Shown in pieces: positions 47,295 through 55,861 of a stretch of DNA of 64,000 bases. Under the pieces are notes generated by a model, which saw only the letters and a program-made list of their open reading frames with translations, was not told the origin of the DNA and ran no database searches. The stretch comes from Sphingomonas sp. Leaf208 (GTDB lineage Bacteria > Pseudomonadota > Alphaproteobacteria > Sphingomonadales > Sphingomonadaceae), in assembly GCF_001421415.1 (NCBI RefSeq), contig NZ_LMKH01000035.1, positions 245,655 to 309,654 on the forward strand. The letters run 5' to 3'. Position 1 is the first letter of the stretch, and the number at the start of each line of letters is the position of its first letter. Both the position numbers and the translations under genes were made by a program.

Positions 47295-48637
47295 CGCCTC
47301 GGCCCCCGCTTGACGCACCACAATTCGATCTGCAGCTCGGGCCAGTCGCCCGACAGATGCAGGCCGAGCGCGGGCGAGGTCGCGAGCGCCGCGAAGTCGG
47401 GCGATTGTCGGTCGAGCTCGAAATAGGCGTAGCCCGGCAGCGTGCGGATCTGCGGGGGCGCGGTCGGCACGTGACGCAGGGGTACGCCAGCCAGCGCGGA
47501 CTCGACGATCTGCTGCATCTTGCCGACCGGGCCGATCTTGGCGGTCGCAGGGAAGCGCGTGCGAACGTCTTCCAGCGGCATCCGGGCGCTTACCGCGATG
47601 TAGAGGAAGCCCGACACATAAGGCGCAGGGTCCGTTATGCGCGACGTGTACGCACCGGGGCCCGCCTGTTCGAGTGGCAGCTGGAAGGCGGCACGGTCGA
47701 AGATCGCGGACAAGGCGGCCTGGATCGACTCCACCACCGGCTCGAAACTGTCTGCGAGCCGCTCGTGATCGTAACTCGGGAACGTCGGCGGACGCCGGTC
47801 GACATGCGTCAGCGTGGTGATCTCGCCCGCCATGCCCAGCAACATTTCGTACAGCCGTTCCGGGTGCACCATCGGCAGCGCGGCGAGATGCGCCAGTTGC
47901 GCGTGCCAGCGGTTGAGCGTCTGCAGCAGGAGGAAGTTGACGAAGGTCTCGGCGCCGCCCTCGGTCGCCTCCACCGCGCGCAGTGCCAGTTCGTCGATAC
48001 GTTGCGCGGCGCGGCCGAGAATATCGCGCAGCATCGCCGACACGCGGTCGCTTGCGCGGATGTCGAGCACCGGCGGGACATAGCGCGCGTCGAACTGCAC
48101 CGCACCGTTGACGATCTCGCGTACCCGCGCCAGCCCCAGGATCACGCGTCCATAGGTCTGGTCGCGGGAAACGCCGAAGCTGAGGTTGGGTCGAGCGAGT
48201 TCGACCGCCTCGGCGCTGCGATCTTCGGAGAACGTGTCGATCACCTCGTCCTCCACCACCACGAACCGAGTCGTGTGCGCGGCGGGATGCGCGTCGTTGC
48301 GAAACGCGACCGCACCGGGCTGGTTCGCGGGCAAGGTGAGGAAGACGATCGCGTCGCGCGCATCGGCCGGCATGTCCATCGGCGCTGGCGGCGGCAGATC
48401 GTCGGGAATCGCGAAATACGTTCCATCGGGCATCACGCCGCGCAGACGTTCGATCGCGAACTTGCCCAGCCCGGCGAGCTCGCGGTCGATCACCAGCTCG
48501 GTCACGCCCCAGCGGTACGGTCCGGCATTGCGTCCCTGCGCGGCGATCGCCGCGTCGAGATGCCGATCCTGCTGCTGGAAATGCTGCTGGCGCAGGAACA
48601 GGCCCTCACGCCATGCGACCCGGCTGCGGCTTACCAT
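47291..48637 (-). CDS. tssK: T6SS baseplate protein TssK
   Basis: 448-residue TssK, the connector between baseplate and membrane complex. The family start VAWREGLFLRQQHFQQQDRHLDAAI is near residue 7, and the C-terminal receptor-binding domain includes PVGKMQQIVESALAGVPLRHVPTAPPQIR and YFELDRQSPDFAAL. ATG 48637 has AGG about 8 bases upstream; the same frame runs on to 48793 but that part lacks conservation. First gene of the minus-strand series; its promoter should lie in the region shared with the divergent response regulator. Confidence 0.94.
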   Translation of the reverse strand: MVSRSRVAWREGLFLRQQHFQQQDRHLDAAIAAQGRNAGPYRWGVTELVIDRELAGLGKFAIERLRGVMPDGTYFAIPDDLPPPAPMDMPADARDAIVFLTLPANQPGAVAFRNDAHPAAHTTRFVVVEDEVIDTFSEDRSAEAVELARPNLSFGVSRDQTYGRVILGLARVREIVNGAVQFDARYVPPVLDIRASDRVSAMLRDILGRAAQRIDELALRAVEATEGGAETFVNFLLLQTLNRWHAQLAHLAALPMVHPERLYEMLLGMAGEITTLTHVDRRPPTFPSYDHERLADSFEPVVESIQAALSAIFDRAAFQLPLEQAGPGAYTSRITDPAPYVSGFLYIAVSARMPLEDVRTRFPATAKIGPVGKMQQIVESALAGVPLRHVPTAPPQIRTLPGYAYFELDRQSPDFAALATSPALGLHLSGDWPELQIELWCVKRGPRR

Positions 48638-48947
48638 GACTGCGACCTGCGGGCGTCGTCGGGCGGAACGTCGAGGGGCGAAACGATGGACATGGCCACC
48701 GTCTTGCGGCGTTCCGGTTTCAACGCCGTGTCGAGGACTGCGCGGCGGGTTACGGTTGAAACATGACGCCGACCCTACCGTCTGGACGTTCATCTGCCAG
48801 TAAGGTTTAAAGTTCGACTACGTAGGTATTGTAAGAATGTGCTTAGCAATTCAGTATCAAGTCTATGCTGATGTTTGTGACATTTTTCTTACGATAATAA
48901 CAAGGCGCTCGCTTAAAAAGAGCGTCGAGCTGTCGGAGCGGTACCGC
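48638..48947. promoter_or_regulatory. Divergent control region, tssK / response regulator
   Basis: 310 bases without a supported gene. The section about 48800-48920 is AT-rich compared with the rest of the locus and contains an inverted repeat GTAAGAA (48831-48837) / TTCTTAC (48886-48892). It is a probable promoter area for both directions and a good place for binding by the adjacent OmpR-type regulator. No -10/-35 pair is convincing enough to name. Confidence 0.5.
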
Positions 48948-49700
48948 ATGTCGTTTATCGAAGCGATTTCAACGAACAATTCGTTTCATTCCGCGCGAGT
49001 TTTGGTCGTCGATGACGAAGATTCAATGCGACGCTCAGTGGTCAACTATTTGAACGAGCATAACCTCCGTGCGTCTGCCGTTCCGGGTCGCCAGGGGCTT
49101 TTCCATACCCTCGCGGTGCGCGAACCCGACCTGATCGTCATGGATATCCATCTTGGCGAAGAGGACGGCCTGGATCTCCTGCGTGAGATCCGCGGCAAGA
49201 GTGTCGTGCCGGTTATTCTGATGACAGGGCATTTGCGCGATGAGATCGACCGGGTCGTGGGCCTGGAGCTGGGTGCCGACGATTATCTGCTGAAGCCATT
49301 CGACATGCGCGAGTTGCTTGCCCGGATTCGTTCGAACCTCCGCCGCCGAACGATGGATCGCAGTGCGCCTGCGCGGCATGCCGAGCTCGATTACGCGTTC
49401 GCAGGCTGGCGTTTCGAACAGCGGACGCGGCGGCTGATCAGCCCGACGGGCGAGACGGTCACGCTTACCAAGAATGAATTTGCGCTGCTCAGCGCTTTTG
49501 TCACTGCGCCTCGCCGGCCGCTCAGCCGCGAGCATTTGTTGCAGGCGACCCGTCTGCACGAGGACGTGTTCGATCGTAGCATCGACGTCCAGATTTTACG
49601 TCTGCGTCGCAAGCTGGAGATCGATCCGCGTTCGCCCAGACTGATCAGGACCGAGCGCGGCCTCGGCTATCTTCTTGACGCCGATGTAACGATCCACTGA
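48948..49700 (+). CDS. OmpR-family response regulator inside the T6SS locus
   Basis: 250 residues. Receiver domain (about 16-130) with acidic pocket VLVVDDED (Asp22, Asp23), phospho-acceptor Asp66 (DLIVMDIHLG), the ILMTGH threonine and LLKPFD lysine. OmpR/PhoB winged-helix output domain (about 150-247) with ETVTLTKNEFALLSAFVTAPRRPLSREHLLQATR and RSIDVQILRLRRKLE. ATG 48948 has GGAG upstream; the open frame to 48837 is AT-rich and not conserved. Divergent from tssK and followed by a sensor kinase, it probably controls the secretion operons. This link is from position only. Confidence 0.93.
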   Translation: MSFIEAISTNNSFHSARVLVVDDEDSMRRSVVNYLNEHNLRASAVPGRQGLFHTLAVREPDLIVMDIHLGEEDGLDLLREIRGKSVVPVILMTGHLRDEIDRVVGLELGADDYLLKPFDMRELLARIRSNLRRRTMDRSAPARHAELDYAFAGWRFEQRTRRLISPTGETVTLTKNEFALLSAFVTAPRRPLSREHLLQATRLHEDVFDRSIDVQILRLRRKLEIDPRSPRLIRTERGLGYLLDADVTIH

Positions 49701-49836
49701 GCGGCGTGAAATCCGTTCATGCTCGAGCACGCCGACACGTGGACGAGCGGGCACGATGTGTTGCGCCGCCGCTGCCCATGGCGTCGCATAGGGTCCAGGC
49801 GCGATTGCTGCCGGTAGAACCAAGTAGACCGACTTG

Positions 49837-51618
49837 ATGGCAACACATTTGCCGAGCGAGGCAGGTCCGGCAATCATCTTGTTGGGCTTGGCTGTTGCGA
49901 TGGCCGTGGTCTGGTGCCTCCACCGGCGGGCACATGACCGTCGTTTGCGTCTGGAAGCGATGCATTCGACCGTATTCACGCTGTTGCTGGACGGGCCGTC
50001 ATCGGAACTCGGTCTGCGGATCGAGGATGCGCTTGCCGACCTCGGCTCGATCATCGGTGTGGATCAGGTATGGCTTCTGGTCGGTGGGGATGCCGATGTC
50101 GACGCATTCTACGGCTGGTCCGCAGACGGGTCTCACCAGGCTCTCACGCAGCAGGACGCGGAGGCGCGAACCGCCAGGATCGTTGATCGCTTTCCTTGGG
50201 ACGAAAATACGATTTTGGTTGAACCGGGCGCGCGGTCGGTAGCCTCCTGGAACCAGGTCATGACCCGACAGCGCGGCACTTGGGCGACGACATTGATGAT
50301 GCGCTCGCGAGAGCATCAGGACCTCGTGCTGCTGTGCTTGACCGCGCGCAATCGATGGGTCGTCTATCCCGAGACGATCCACGGGCTCGCCTCCGCGCTA
50401 CAGACCGCGTTGCAACTCGAGCAGCGTCACCGGCTGGAGACCGAACGGCTGGTCATCGACCAGAAGATGGCGCTCGGTCGTCGAATGGAGGCGATCGGCG
50501 CACTGGCCAGCGGGCTCTCGCATAACCTCAACAATATTCTGACCGCGATCGACGGGTTTCGCGCGACCGCCGCGTTGCACGTGCCAGCGAACGGCGTGGT
50601 ATCCGCCAACCTCGTTGAAATCGGGCAGGCGGTAAAACGCGCGAGCGGCCTCGTGTCGGACGTGCTTCATTTCGGCCGCCGGGTCGAAGGGCCGGCGGAG
50701 ACGGTTTCGCTGGCCGCACTGCTTGCCGAAACGCACAAACTCGTCACGGCGGCTTTGCCAAGCGTCGTGACGCTGGACTGGCAACCTGCCGAGGAGCCGA
50801 TGCACGTCGAGGGCGATTTCGGGCAATTGCAGCAGGTACTGCTCAACCTCTGCAGCAATGCCGACAACGCCATGGCGGGCGGCGGCGCGATCACCTGTCA
50901 GTCGACGTTTCGTTTGCTCGACGATCCGATAAAGTTGAGCCACAACGTGCTGCGCCGAGGGCGCTACGCGACCATCGCGGTCTCCGACGAAGGGCGCGGG
51001 ATTCCCGCCGAGGCGATCCCGCACATCTTCGATGCCTTCTATACCACGCGGCAGGGGGGCACCGGCCTGGGTCTGTCGACGGCCCGCGAGATCATCGAGG
51101 CTGCTGGCGGCGCGATCGACATCGACAGTATCGTCGGCGTTGGCAGCCGTTTCACGGTCTGGATCCCGCTGGCTGCGGACGACGACGCTCCGCTTGCGGG
51201 CGACGTCAACAGGGGTACGGGCGAAACGGTGCTGATCGTGAACACAGACGGGCAACGGCTGTCCAACGACGAGGAATTGTTCGCCGCGCTGGGCTATGAG
51301 CCGATTGGCATCACCAGTCCCGAGACGCTGGATGCTATCGAGGGGGACATCGACGTTGCGGTCGTAGCAAGCTTCGATCCGCGGTTGGCGGATGAACTTG
51401 CCGCGCGTCTGCGGATCGCGGGCATTACGGCGCCCTTGCTGGTCGCGGTGCCGCAACCCGATATCCTTGGGCAGGTAATACAGGGGGGAGCGGTTGTCCG
51501 TTACCCATTCCAGCCCGCGAACCTTGCCCATGCGCTTGCCCTGAGCCTGGTTCCAAACACCCCCGAAGGTCCTTCGACCCACCCGCGGGTGTCGTCGAAT
51601 GTGACAATCGTAGCATAG
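49837..51618 (+). CDS. Sensor histidine kinase with degenerate C-terminal receiver
   Basis: 593 residues. One N-terminal membrane helix (11-29) and no periplasmic domain; a GAF-like cytoplasmic region (about 45-195); HisKA with His229 in ASGLSHNLNNILTAI; HATPase with N-box NLCSNADNAM (337-346), SDEGRGIP and GTGLGLS. The last part (about 461-570) has receiver-like layout (ETVLIVNTDGQ, VAVVASFD, VRYPFQP), but the acidic pair, the phospho-Asp strand and the lysine are altered, so it is probably a pseudo-receiver. ATG 49837 lacks a good ribosome site; an in-frame TAG at 49825 limits upstream extension. Pairs with the response regulator 136 bases upstream. It likely senses a cytoplasmic signal. 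Confidence 0.9.
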   Translation: MATHLPSEAGPAIILLGLAVAMAVVWCLHRRAHDRRLRLEAMHSTVFTLLLDGPSSELGLRIEDALADLGSIIGVDQVWLLVGGDADVDAFYGWSADGSHQALTQQDAEARTARIVDRFPWDENTILVEPGARSVASWNQVMTRQRGTWATTLMMRSREHQDLVLLCLTARNRWVVYPETIHGLASALQTALQLEQRHRLETERLVIDQKMALGRRMEAIGALASGLSHNLNNILTAIDGFRATAALHVPANGVVSANLVEIGQAVKRASGLVSDVLHFGRRVEGPAETVSLAALLAETHKLVTAALPSVVTLDWQPAEEPMHVEGDFGQLQQVLLNLCSNADNAMAGGGAITCQSTFRLLDDPIKLSHNVLRRGRYATIAVSDEGRGIPAEAIPHIFDAFYTTRQGGTGLGLSTAREIIEAAGGAIDIDSIVGVGSRFTVWIPLAADDDAPLAGDVNRGTGETVLIVNTDGQRLSNDEELFAALGYEPIGITSPETLDAIEGDIDVAVVASFDPRLADELAARLRIAGITAPLLVAVPQPDILGQVIQGGAVVRYPFQPANLAHALALSLVPNTPEGPSTHPRVSSNVTIVA

Positions 51619-51672
51619 AACGCCCGATCTGAAATCCGGATGAAGCCCGGCAGCCGCATCTCTTGCGCAGGC

Positions 51673-51689
51673 GGCACCGGCATGGTGCC
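51673..51689. promoter_or_regulatory. Small hairpin in the tssB leader
   Basis: GGCACC (51673-51678) and its complement GGTGCC (51684-51689) with a 5-base loop lie 23 bases before tssB. No T-run follows, so it is not a classical terminator. It could limit read-through from the kinase gene or be chance in GC-rich DNA. Confidence 0.3.
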
Positions 51690-51712
51690 CGCAGCAACCG
51701 GCGAGGCCAAAC

Positions 51713-52270
51713 ATGCTGATGGACAAGAGCGGACAGCGCTTCATCCGCGAAAACCGGAAACCACGCGTCCACATCGAATATGAGGTGGAGACCTACGGGT
51801 CCCGACAGAAGATCGAACTGCCTTTCGTGATGGGCGTAATGTCGGATCTGTCGGGCAAGAGCGACGTGGAGAAGAAGCCCTTCGAACAGCGCGACTTCCT
51901 CGAGTTCGACATGGACAATTTCGAGGAGCGGATGGACTCGATCGCCCCCCGTGCCGCGTTTGCGGTGGAGAACAGCCTGACCGGTGAAGGCCGGCTTGGC
52001 GTCGACATCACGTTCAGGACGCTCGAGGATTTTTCGCCCGGCAGGATCGCGCGCACTGTTCCAGCGCTCGCCAAGCTGTTGGAAGCACGCGAGCAACTCA
52101 ACGACCTCATGCTGTACATGGACGGCAAGGCGGGTGCGCAGGACCTGCTCGACCGTGTGCTGAAGGATCCTGCGCTGATGCAGGCGCTCGCTGAAGAGCG
52201 TGCACGAGAGGATGCGGCCGCAGCATCCGACGCCGTGTCCGCCATCGACCCCGACGGCACCGAGAAGTGA
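51713..52270 (+). CDS. tssB: T6SS sheath small subunit TssB (VipA)
   Basis: 185-residue TssB. Family signatures: RKPRVHIEYEVETYGSRQKIELPFVMGVMSDLSG (about 16-49) and FLEFDMDNFEERM, then the helical ending with LDRVLKDPALMQAL. With TssC it forms the contractile sheath; the C-terminal helical region normally presents the ClpV/TagJ contact. ATG 51713 has GAGG 6 bases upstream; ATG 51719 is possible. First gene of the plus-strand structural operon. Confidence 0.96.
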   Translation: MLMDKSGQRFIRENRKPRVHIEYEVETYGSRQKIELPFVMGVMSDLSGKSDVEKKPFEQRDFLEFDMDNFEERMDSIAPRAAFAVENSLTGEGRLGVDITFRTLEDFSPGRIARTVPALAKLLEAREQLNDLMLYMDGKAGAQDLLDRVLKDPALMQALAEERAREDAAAASDAVSAIDPDGTEK

Positions 52271-52298
52271 CCGCGAACTCGCAAACTGGAGACAGGTG

Positions 52299-53789
52299 AT
52301 GGCCGAACAGATGGTGCAGGACCACGCGTTGCAGCCGACCGTGCAGGACGCCGTGGTCGACGATTTTACCGCGTTGCTGCAACGCGAATTCAAGTCCGGC
52401 TCGGACGCCAAGCAGGCGCGGATCGAGCAGGCGGTCAAGACGATGGCGCAACAGGCGCTGGCGGATACCGCGGTGATCGGCGAGGACGTCTACCTCACGG
52501 TCGACGCGCTGAAGGCGGCAATCGATCGGAAACTTACCGCGCAGATCAACCTGATCCTGCACCATCCCGATTTTCAGGCGCTCGAATCGGCGTGGCGCGG
52601 ACTCTGGTATCTGGTTGGCAACACGTCGACCGGGCGCGATCTCAAGATCCGCGTGCTCAACATCTCGAAGGAAGAGACGCGGCGGCAGTTGCGGCAATAT
52701 CGCGACGCTGCCTGGGATCAGAGCCCGTTGTTCAAGAAGCTGTACGAGCAGGAGTTCGGACAGCTTGGCGGCCAGCCCTACGGTGCCGTGATCTGCGACT
52801 ACCAGTTCGATCACTACGGCCCGGACCTTGAAGTGATGAAGGGCCTGAGCAAGATCGGCGCGGCGGCGCACGCCCCGTTCATCGCCGCGGCGGCCCCGCA
52901 GTTGATCGGCATGGACAGCTGGCGGCAACTCGCCAATCCACGCGACATCGCCAAGCAGTTCGATGCGACGGATTACATGGCGTGGCGATCGTTCCGCGCC
53001 TCGCATGACAGCCGCTATCTCGCGCTGACCCTGCCGCGGTTCCTCGGTCGCCCGTTGTACGGTGCCTTGACCGAACCGGTCGCCGATTTCTCGTTCGAGG
53101 AAGAGGTGGATGGCAACCACGATAATTACCTCTGGCTCAACGCGTCCTATGCGTTGGGGGTAAGGATCACCGAGGCGTTCAAGACCTATGGCTGGTGCAC
53201 CCGCATTCGCGGCGTGGAATCCGGCGGCACGGTCGAGGATCTGCCGGTATCGCTGTTCCCGACCGACGAGGGCGGCGTCGATGTCAAATGCCCGACCGAG
53301 ATCGCGATCTCGGACCGTCGTGAGGCCGAGCTGTCCAAGGCGGGGCTGATGGCGCTGATCCACCGCAAGAACACCGACCACGCGACCTTCATCGGCGCGC
53401 AGACGGTGCACGAGCCCAAGGCCTACGAAGATCCGGACGCCACCGCCAACGCGAACCTGTCGGCGCGGCTTCCGTACATCTTCGCCAGCTGCCGCTTCGG
53501 CCATTACCTGAAATGCATGGTCCGCGACTGGATTGGCGGCACCCGCGAGGCACCGCAGCTCGAACGCGACCTGCAGAGCTGGATCATGCAGTATGTCGAT
53601 CTGCAGCCCGAGCATTCGAACGAGAACACCAAGGCCAGGAAGCCGCTCAAGCAGGCTAACGTTCAGGTGCTGCCGGACCCGGAGAACCCGGGCTATTACC
53701 GCGGCATCTTCCAGATGGTGCCGCACTACCAGCTGGAAGGCATGGACGTGACGCTGAGCATGGTCTCGCGCCTCCCCAAGTCGAACTGA
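52299..53789 (+). CDS. tssC: T6SS sheath large subunit TssC (VipB)
   Basis: 496-residue TssC. Typical stretches: ILHHPDFQALESAWRGLWYLVGNT, LYEQEFGQLGGQPYGAVICDYQF, and the C-terminal PGYYRGIFQMVPHYQLEGMDVTLSMVSRLP. The start at ATG 52299 is supported by GGAGACAGG just upstream; 28 bases separate it from tssB. The N-terminal region (about 1-70) is of the extended type that binds ClpV grooves in the sheath. Confidence 0.97.
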   Translation: MAEQMVQDHALQPTVQDAVVDDFTALLQREFKSGSDAKQARIEQAVKTMAQQALADTAVIGEDVYLTVDALKAAIDRKLTAQINLILHHPDFQALESAWRGLWYLVGNTSTGRDLKIRVLNISKEETRRQLRQYRDAAWDQSPLFKKLYEQEFGQLGGQPYGAVICDYQFDHYGPDLEVMKGLSKIGAAAHAPFIAAAAPQLIGMDSWRQLANPRDIAKQFDATDYMAWRSFRASHDSRYLALTLPRFLGRPLYGALTEPVADFSFEEEVDGNHDNYLWLNASYALGVRITEAFKTYGWCTRIRGVESGGTVEDLPVSLFPTDEGGVDVKCPTEIAISDRREAELSKAGLMALIHRKNTDHATFIGAQTVHEPKAYEDPDATANANLSARLPYIFASCRFGHYLKCMVRDWIGGTREAPQLERDLQSWIMQYVDLQPEHSNENTKARKPLKQANVQVLPDPENPGYYRGIFQMVPHYQLEGMDVTLSMVSRLPKSN

Positions 53790-53833
53790 TCCACAACATC
53801 CTGTTCCCGTTTTTTACTATCTAGGAGATCATC

Positions 53834-54319
53834 ATGGCCGTCGAAATGTTCCTCGATCTCGATGCGTGCAAAGGCGAATCGATTGCGAATGGTCACGAGA
53901 ACCAGGTCGACATCCTCGCCTGGAACTGGGGTGTCGCCAACCAGGGCTCCGGCCATCTGGGCGGCGGCTCCGGCACCGGCAAGGCCAGCTTTCACGATCT
54001 GACGATCACCAAATACGTCGACAAGGCGACCAGCACGATCCTCGAGAACTGCGCCAAGGGCAAGCATTTCACCAAGGCGACGCTGTTCTGCCGCAAGGTC
54101 GGTGGCGACGCGCCGCTCGAATATCTGGAGATCGAGATGGACCAGGTGTTCGTATCCGGCGTCCAGCATGGCGGCAGCCTCGGCGACGAGCTGACCACCG
54201 AGACGGTCACGCTCAACTTCGAGAAGGTGAACGTCAAGTACAAGCCGCAGTCCGCCACCGGCGGTTCGGCTGGTGACATTCCGTTCAAATGGGACATCCG
54301 CAAGAACCAGGCCGCCTGA
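53834..54319 (+). CDS. hcp: T6SS tube protein TssD (Hcp)
   Basis: 161-residue Hcp. The family pattern is AVEMFLDLDACKGES, VDILAWNWGVANQGS, FHDLTITKYVDKATSTI and VFVSGVQHGGSLGDELTTETVTLNFEKV. Hexamers stack into the inner tube and can carry small effectors in the lumen. Strong ribosome site (AGGAG, 7 bases before ATG 53834), as expected for a protein needed in large amounts. The gene after it is unrecognised and may depend on it for export. Confidence 0.97.
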   Translation: MAVEMFLDLDACKGESIANGHENQVDILAWNWGVANQGSGHLGGGSGTGKASFHDLTITKYVDKATSTILENCAKGKHFTKATLFCRKVGGDAPLEYLEIEMDQVFVSGVQHGGSLGDELTTETVTLNFEKVNVKYKPQSATGGSAGDIPFKWDIRKNQAA

Positions 54320-54396
54320 TCCCCGCCATGGATACGATCGCCGCCGGGGCTTGGGCCCCGCGGCGACCACGACGTTTTGACCAGCGGAGTCGAGGA

Positions 54397-55839
54397 ATGT
54401 CGATCTTCTCATCGAATACGACCTATCCGCTGGTCGTGTTTCGCGGCACGACGGCGACGCTGCTCCGGGCCGGCGGCGGCACGGCACCGCCCGGCTTGCA
54501 GGCGGAGGATGTCGTCTACACGGCAGAGCTCGACCGTGCATCGTACAAGTTGGTCGTGCGGTCGCCTCTTCTTCACACCGAAATCCTGCTCGCGGTAGGG
54601 CGTCAGATGTCTACCAGGATCGCGCCCGAATTCGCCGCCGAATTCAAGCGGACCGGTACGCTGAGCGCCAACAGCCCGATCCTCAAAAAGGCGGCCAGCG
54701 ATGTGCCGTTGTGGGTACAGCAGGCGGGACAGGGTCAGAAGGCCGGCCTGCGACGTTGGCGCAAGGCGAAGGTCGAAAACGCGCTCACCTGCGCCAAGTG
54801 CGTGATGGGCCTGGTATCGTCCGGCGCGGGACTGGCCAGTGCCGCCGCATCGTTCGGCGTGACGTCCATTCCCGCCATATTCGGCGCATGGTCGGCGGTC
54901 GCGACCACGATAGGCGCGCTCGCCGGCGCGTGGCGAGACGTCCAGACATCCGAGGCGAACGTCATGCGCCACGTGCGCAAGATGGGCGAGGCGTATGGCA
55001 CCCAGTTGCACGGCGCTCAGTCGAACCGCGGCGTGGCGAAGAACGCTGCGCTCGGCGGGAAGGCCGTTGCAAACATTATGGCCACCAACCTGAAGCTGAA
55101 CCAGCTTCCCTTCGCCAACGGACGATCGCTGGGGCCATCGGTATCGGGCTTTCAGAGTGCGATCGCCGAATATGAAGTCAAACTGTCGCACCTCGTCAAG
55201 GAGGCGAACGCACTCACCGCGATCCTCATGGACCTTCTGGACGTCGACGAGGAGCTCGCGATGTCGACCGACCCCAACGACAGGGCAAAGCTTGCGACCA
55301 ACGAGGCGCTCGCCGTGCGGATCATCGGCGACGAGCGCGGTACGGCCGGCGTCTCGCGCAAACGTGACGGATTTCGCGGCCAGGTGTCGATCCTCTGGCT
55401 GAAGAGCTATTACGATATCGGGCGCGTGATCGCACAGAAGATGCGGACTCAGGTCCAGCAGTTTCAGCGCGAAACCACGATGAACCGGTTGGATGCGGCC
55501 GAGCAGGGCGGCGCACTCGTCTTCGGAGTCGGCATGTGGTTCGCGGGCCAGACCGAAGCATTGACGAGTGGATCGCTGATGGGGTTCGCCAGCAAGGTCG
55601 GTATCGTCACGGACAGCGAGGTCCCGAACGTGACGGGCATCATCGGTGTTGCCACCACCCTTAACGAATGGCGCGCCTCGGCCGGCGGTGTGATCAACGC
55701 GCTGCGGCACAACTATCCCGAGGAAGCGAAGTCTTCGATCTCGGAGGATTGCAAGGTCGAGTATCTCGCGACGTCGAAGGAATTCGGCCTGGGCGCGCTG
55801 GACGCCTACAGCGCGGTGAAGGGTGCGGTTGCGGCATGA
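54397..55839 (+). CDS. Unrecognised 480-residue protein between hcp and tagJ
   Basis: I do not recognise this family. It has no signal peptide. N-terminal 1-75 is beta-rich (YPLVVFRGTTATLLRAG, EDVVYTAELDRASYKLVV). Residues 80-130 are basic (LRRWRKAKVE). Residues 134-180 are hydrophobic and small-residue rich, enough for two membrane helices (CVMGLVSSGAGLASAAASFG; AIFGAWSAVATTIGALAGAW). Residues 252-290 are helical, possibly coiled coil, and 365-430 are glycine/alanine-rich and amphipathic. A CAKC pair sits at 132-135. ATG 54397 has GGAG seven bases upstream. Codon use and GC content match the neighbours, so it is not a recent insert. Position 77 bases after hcp and 22 before tagJ suggests co-expression. 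Candidate roles: Hcp-carried pore-forming effector, or a structural or regulatory accessory protein. No obvious immunity gene follows. Confidence 0.85.
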   Translation: MSIFSSNTTYPLVVFRGTTATLLRAGGGTAPPGLQAEDVVYTAELDRASYKLVVRSPLLHTEILLAVGRQMSTRIAPEFAAEFKRTGTLSANSPILKKAASDVPLWVQQAGQGQKAGLRRWRKAKVENALTCAKCVMGLVSSGAGLASAAASFGVTSIPAIFGAWSAVATTIGALAGAWRDVQTSEANVMRHVRKMGEAYGTQLHGAQSNRGVAKNAALGGKAVANIMATNLKLNQLPFANGRSLGPSVSGFQSAIAEYEVKLSHLVKEANALTAILMDLLDVDEELAMSTDPNDRAKLATNEALAVRIIGDERGTAGVSRKRDGFRGQVSILWLKSYYDIGRVIAQKMRTQVQQFQRETTMNRLDAAEQGGALVFGVGMWFAGQTEALTSGSLMGFASKVGIVTDSEVPNVTGIIGVATTLNEWRASAGGVINALRHNYPEEAKSSISEDCKVEYLATSKEFGLGALDAYSAVKGAVAA

Positions 55840-55861
55840 TCGCGCCGCTGAAAGGCCTCGC

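Noticed and set aside
44643..47426. Long plus-strand open frame (about 930 codons) opposite tssM and tssL
   Set aside because: Shadow of two clearly conserved T6SS genes; composition is Arg/Gly/Gln-rich without motifs.
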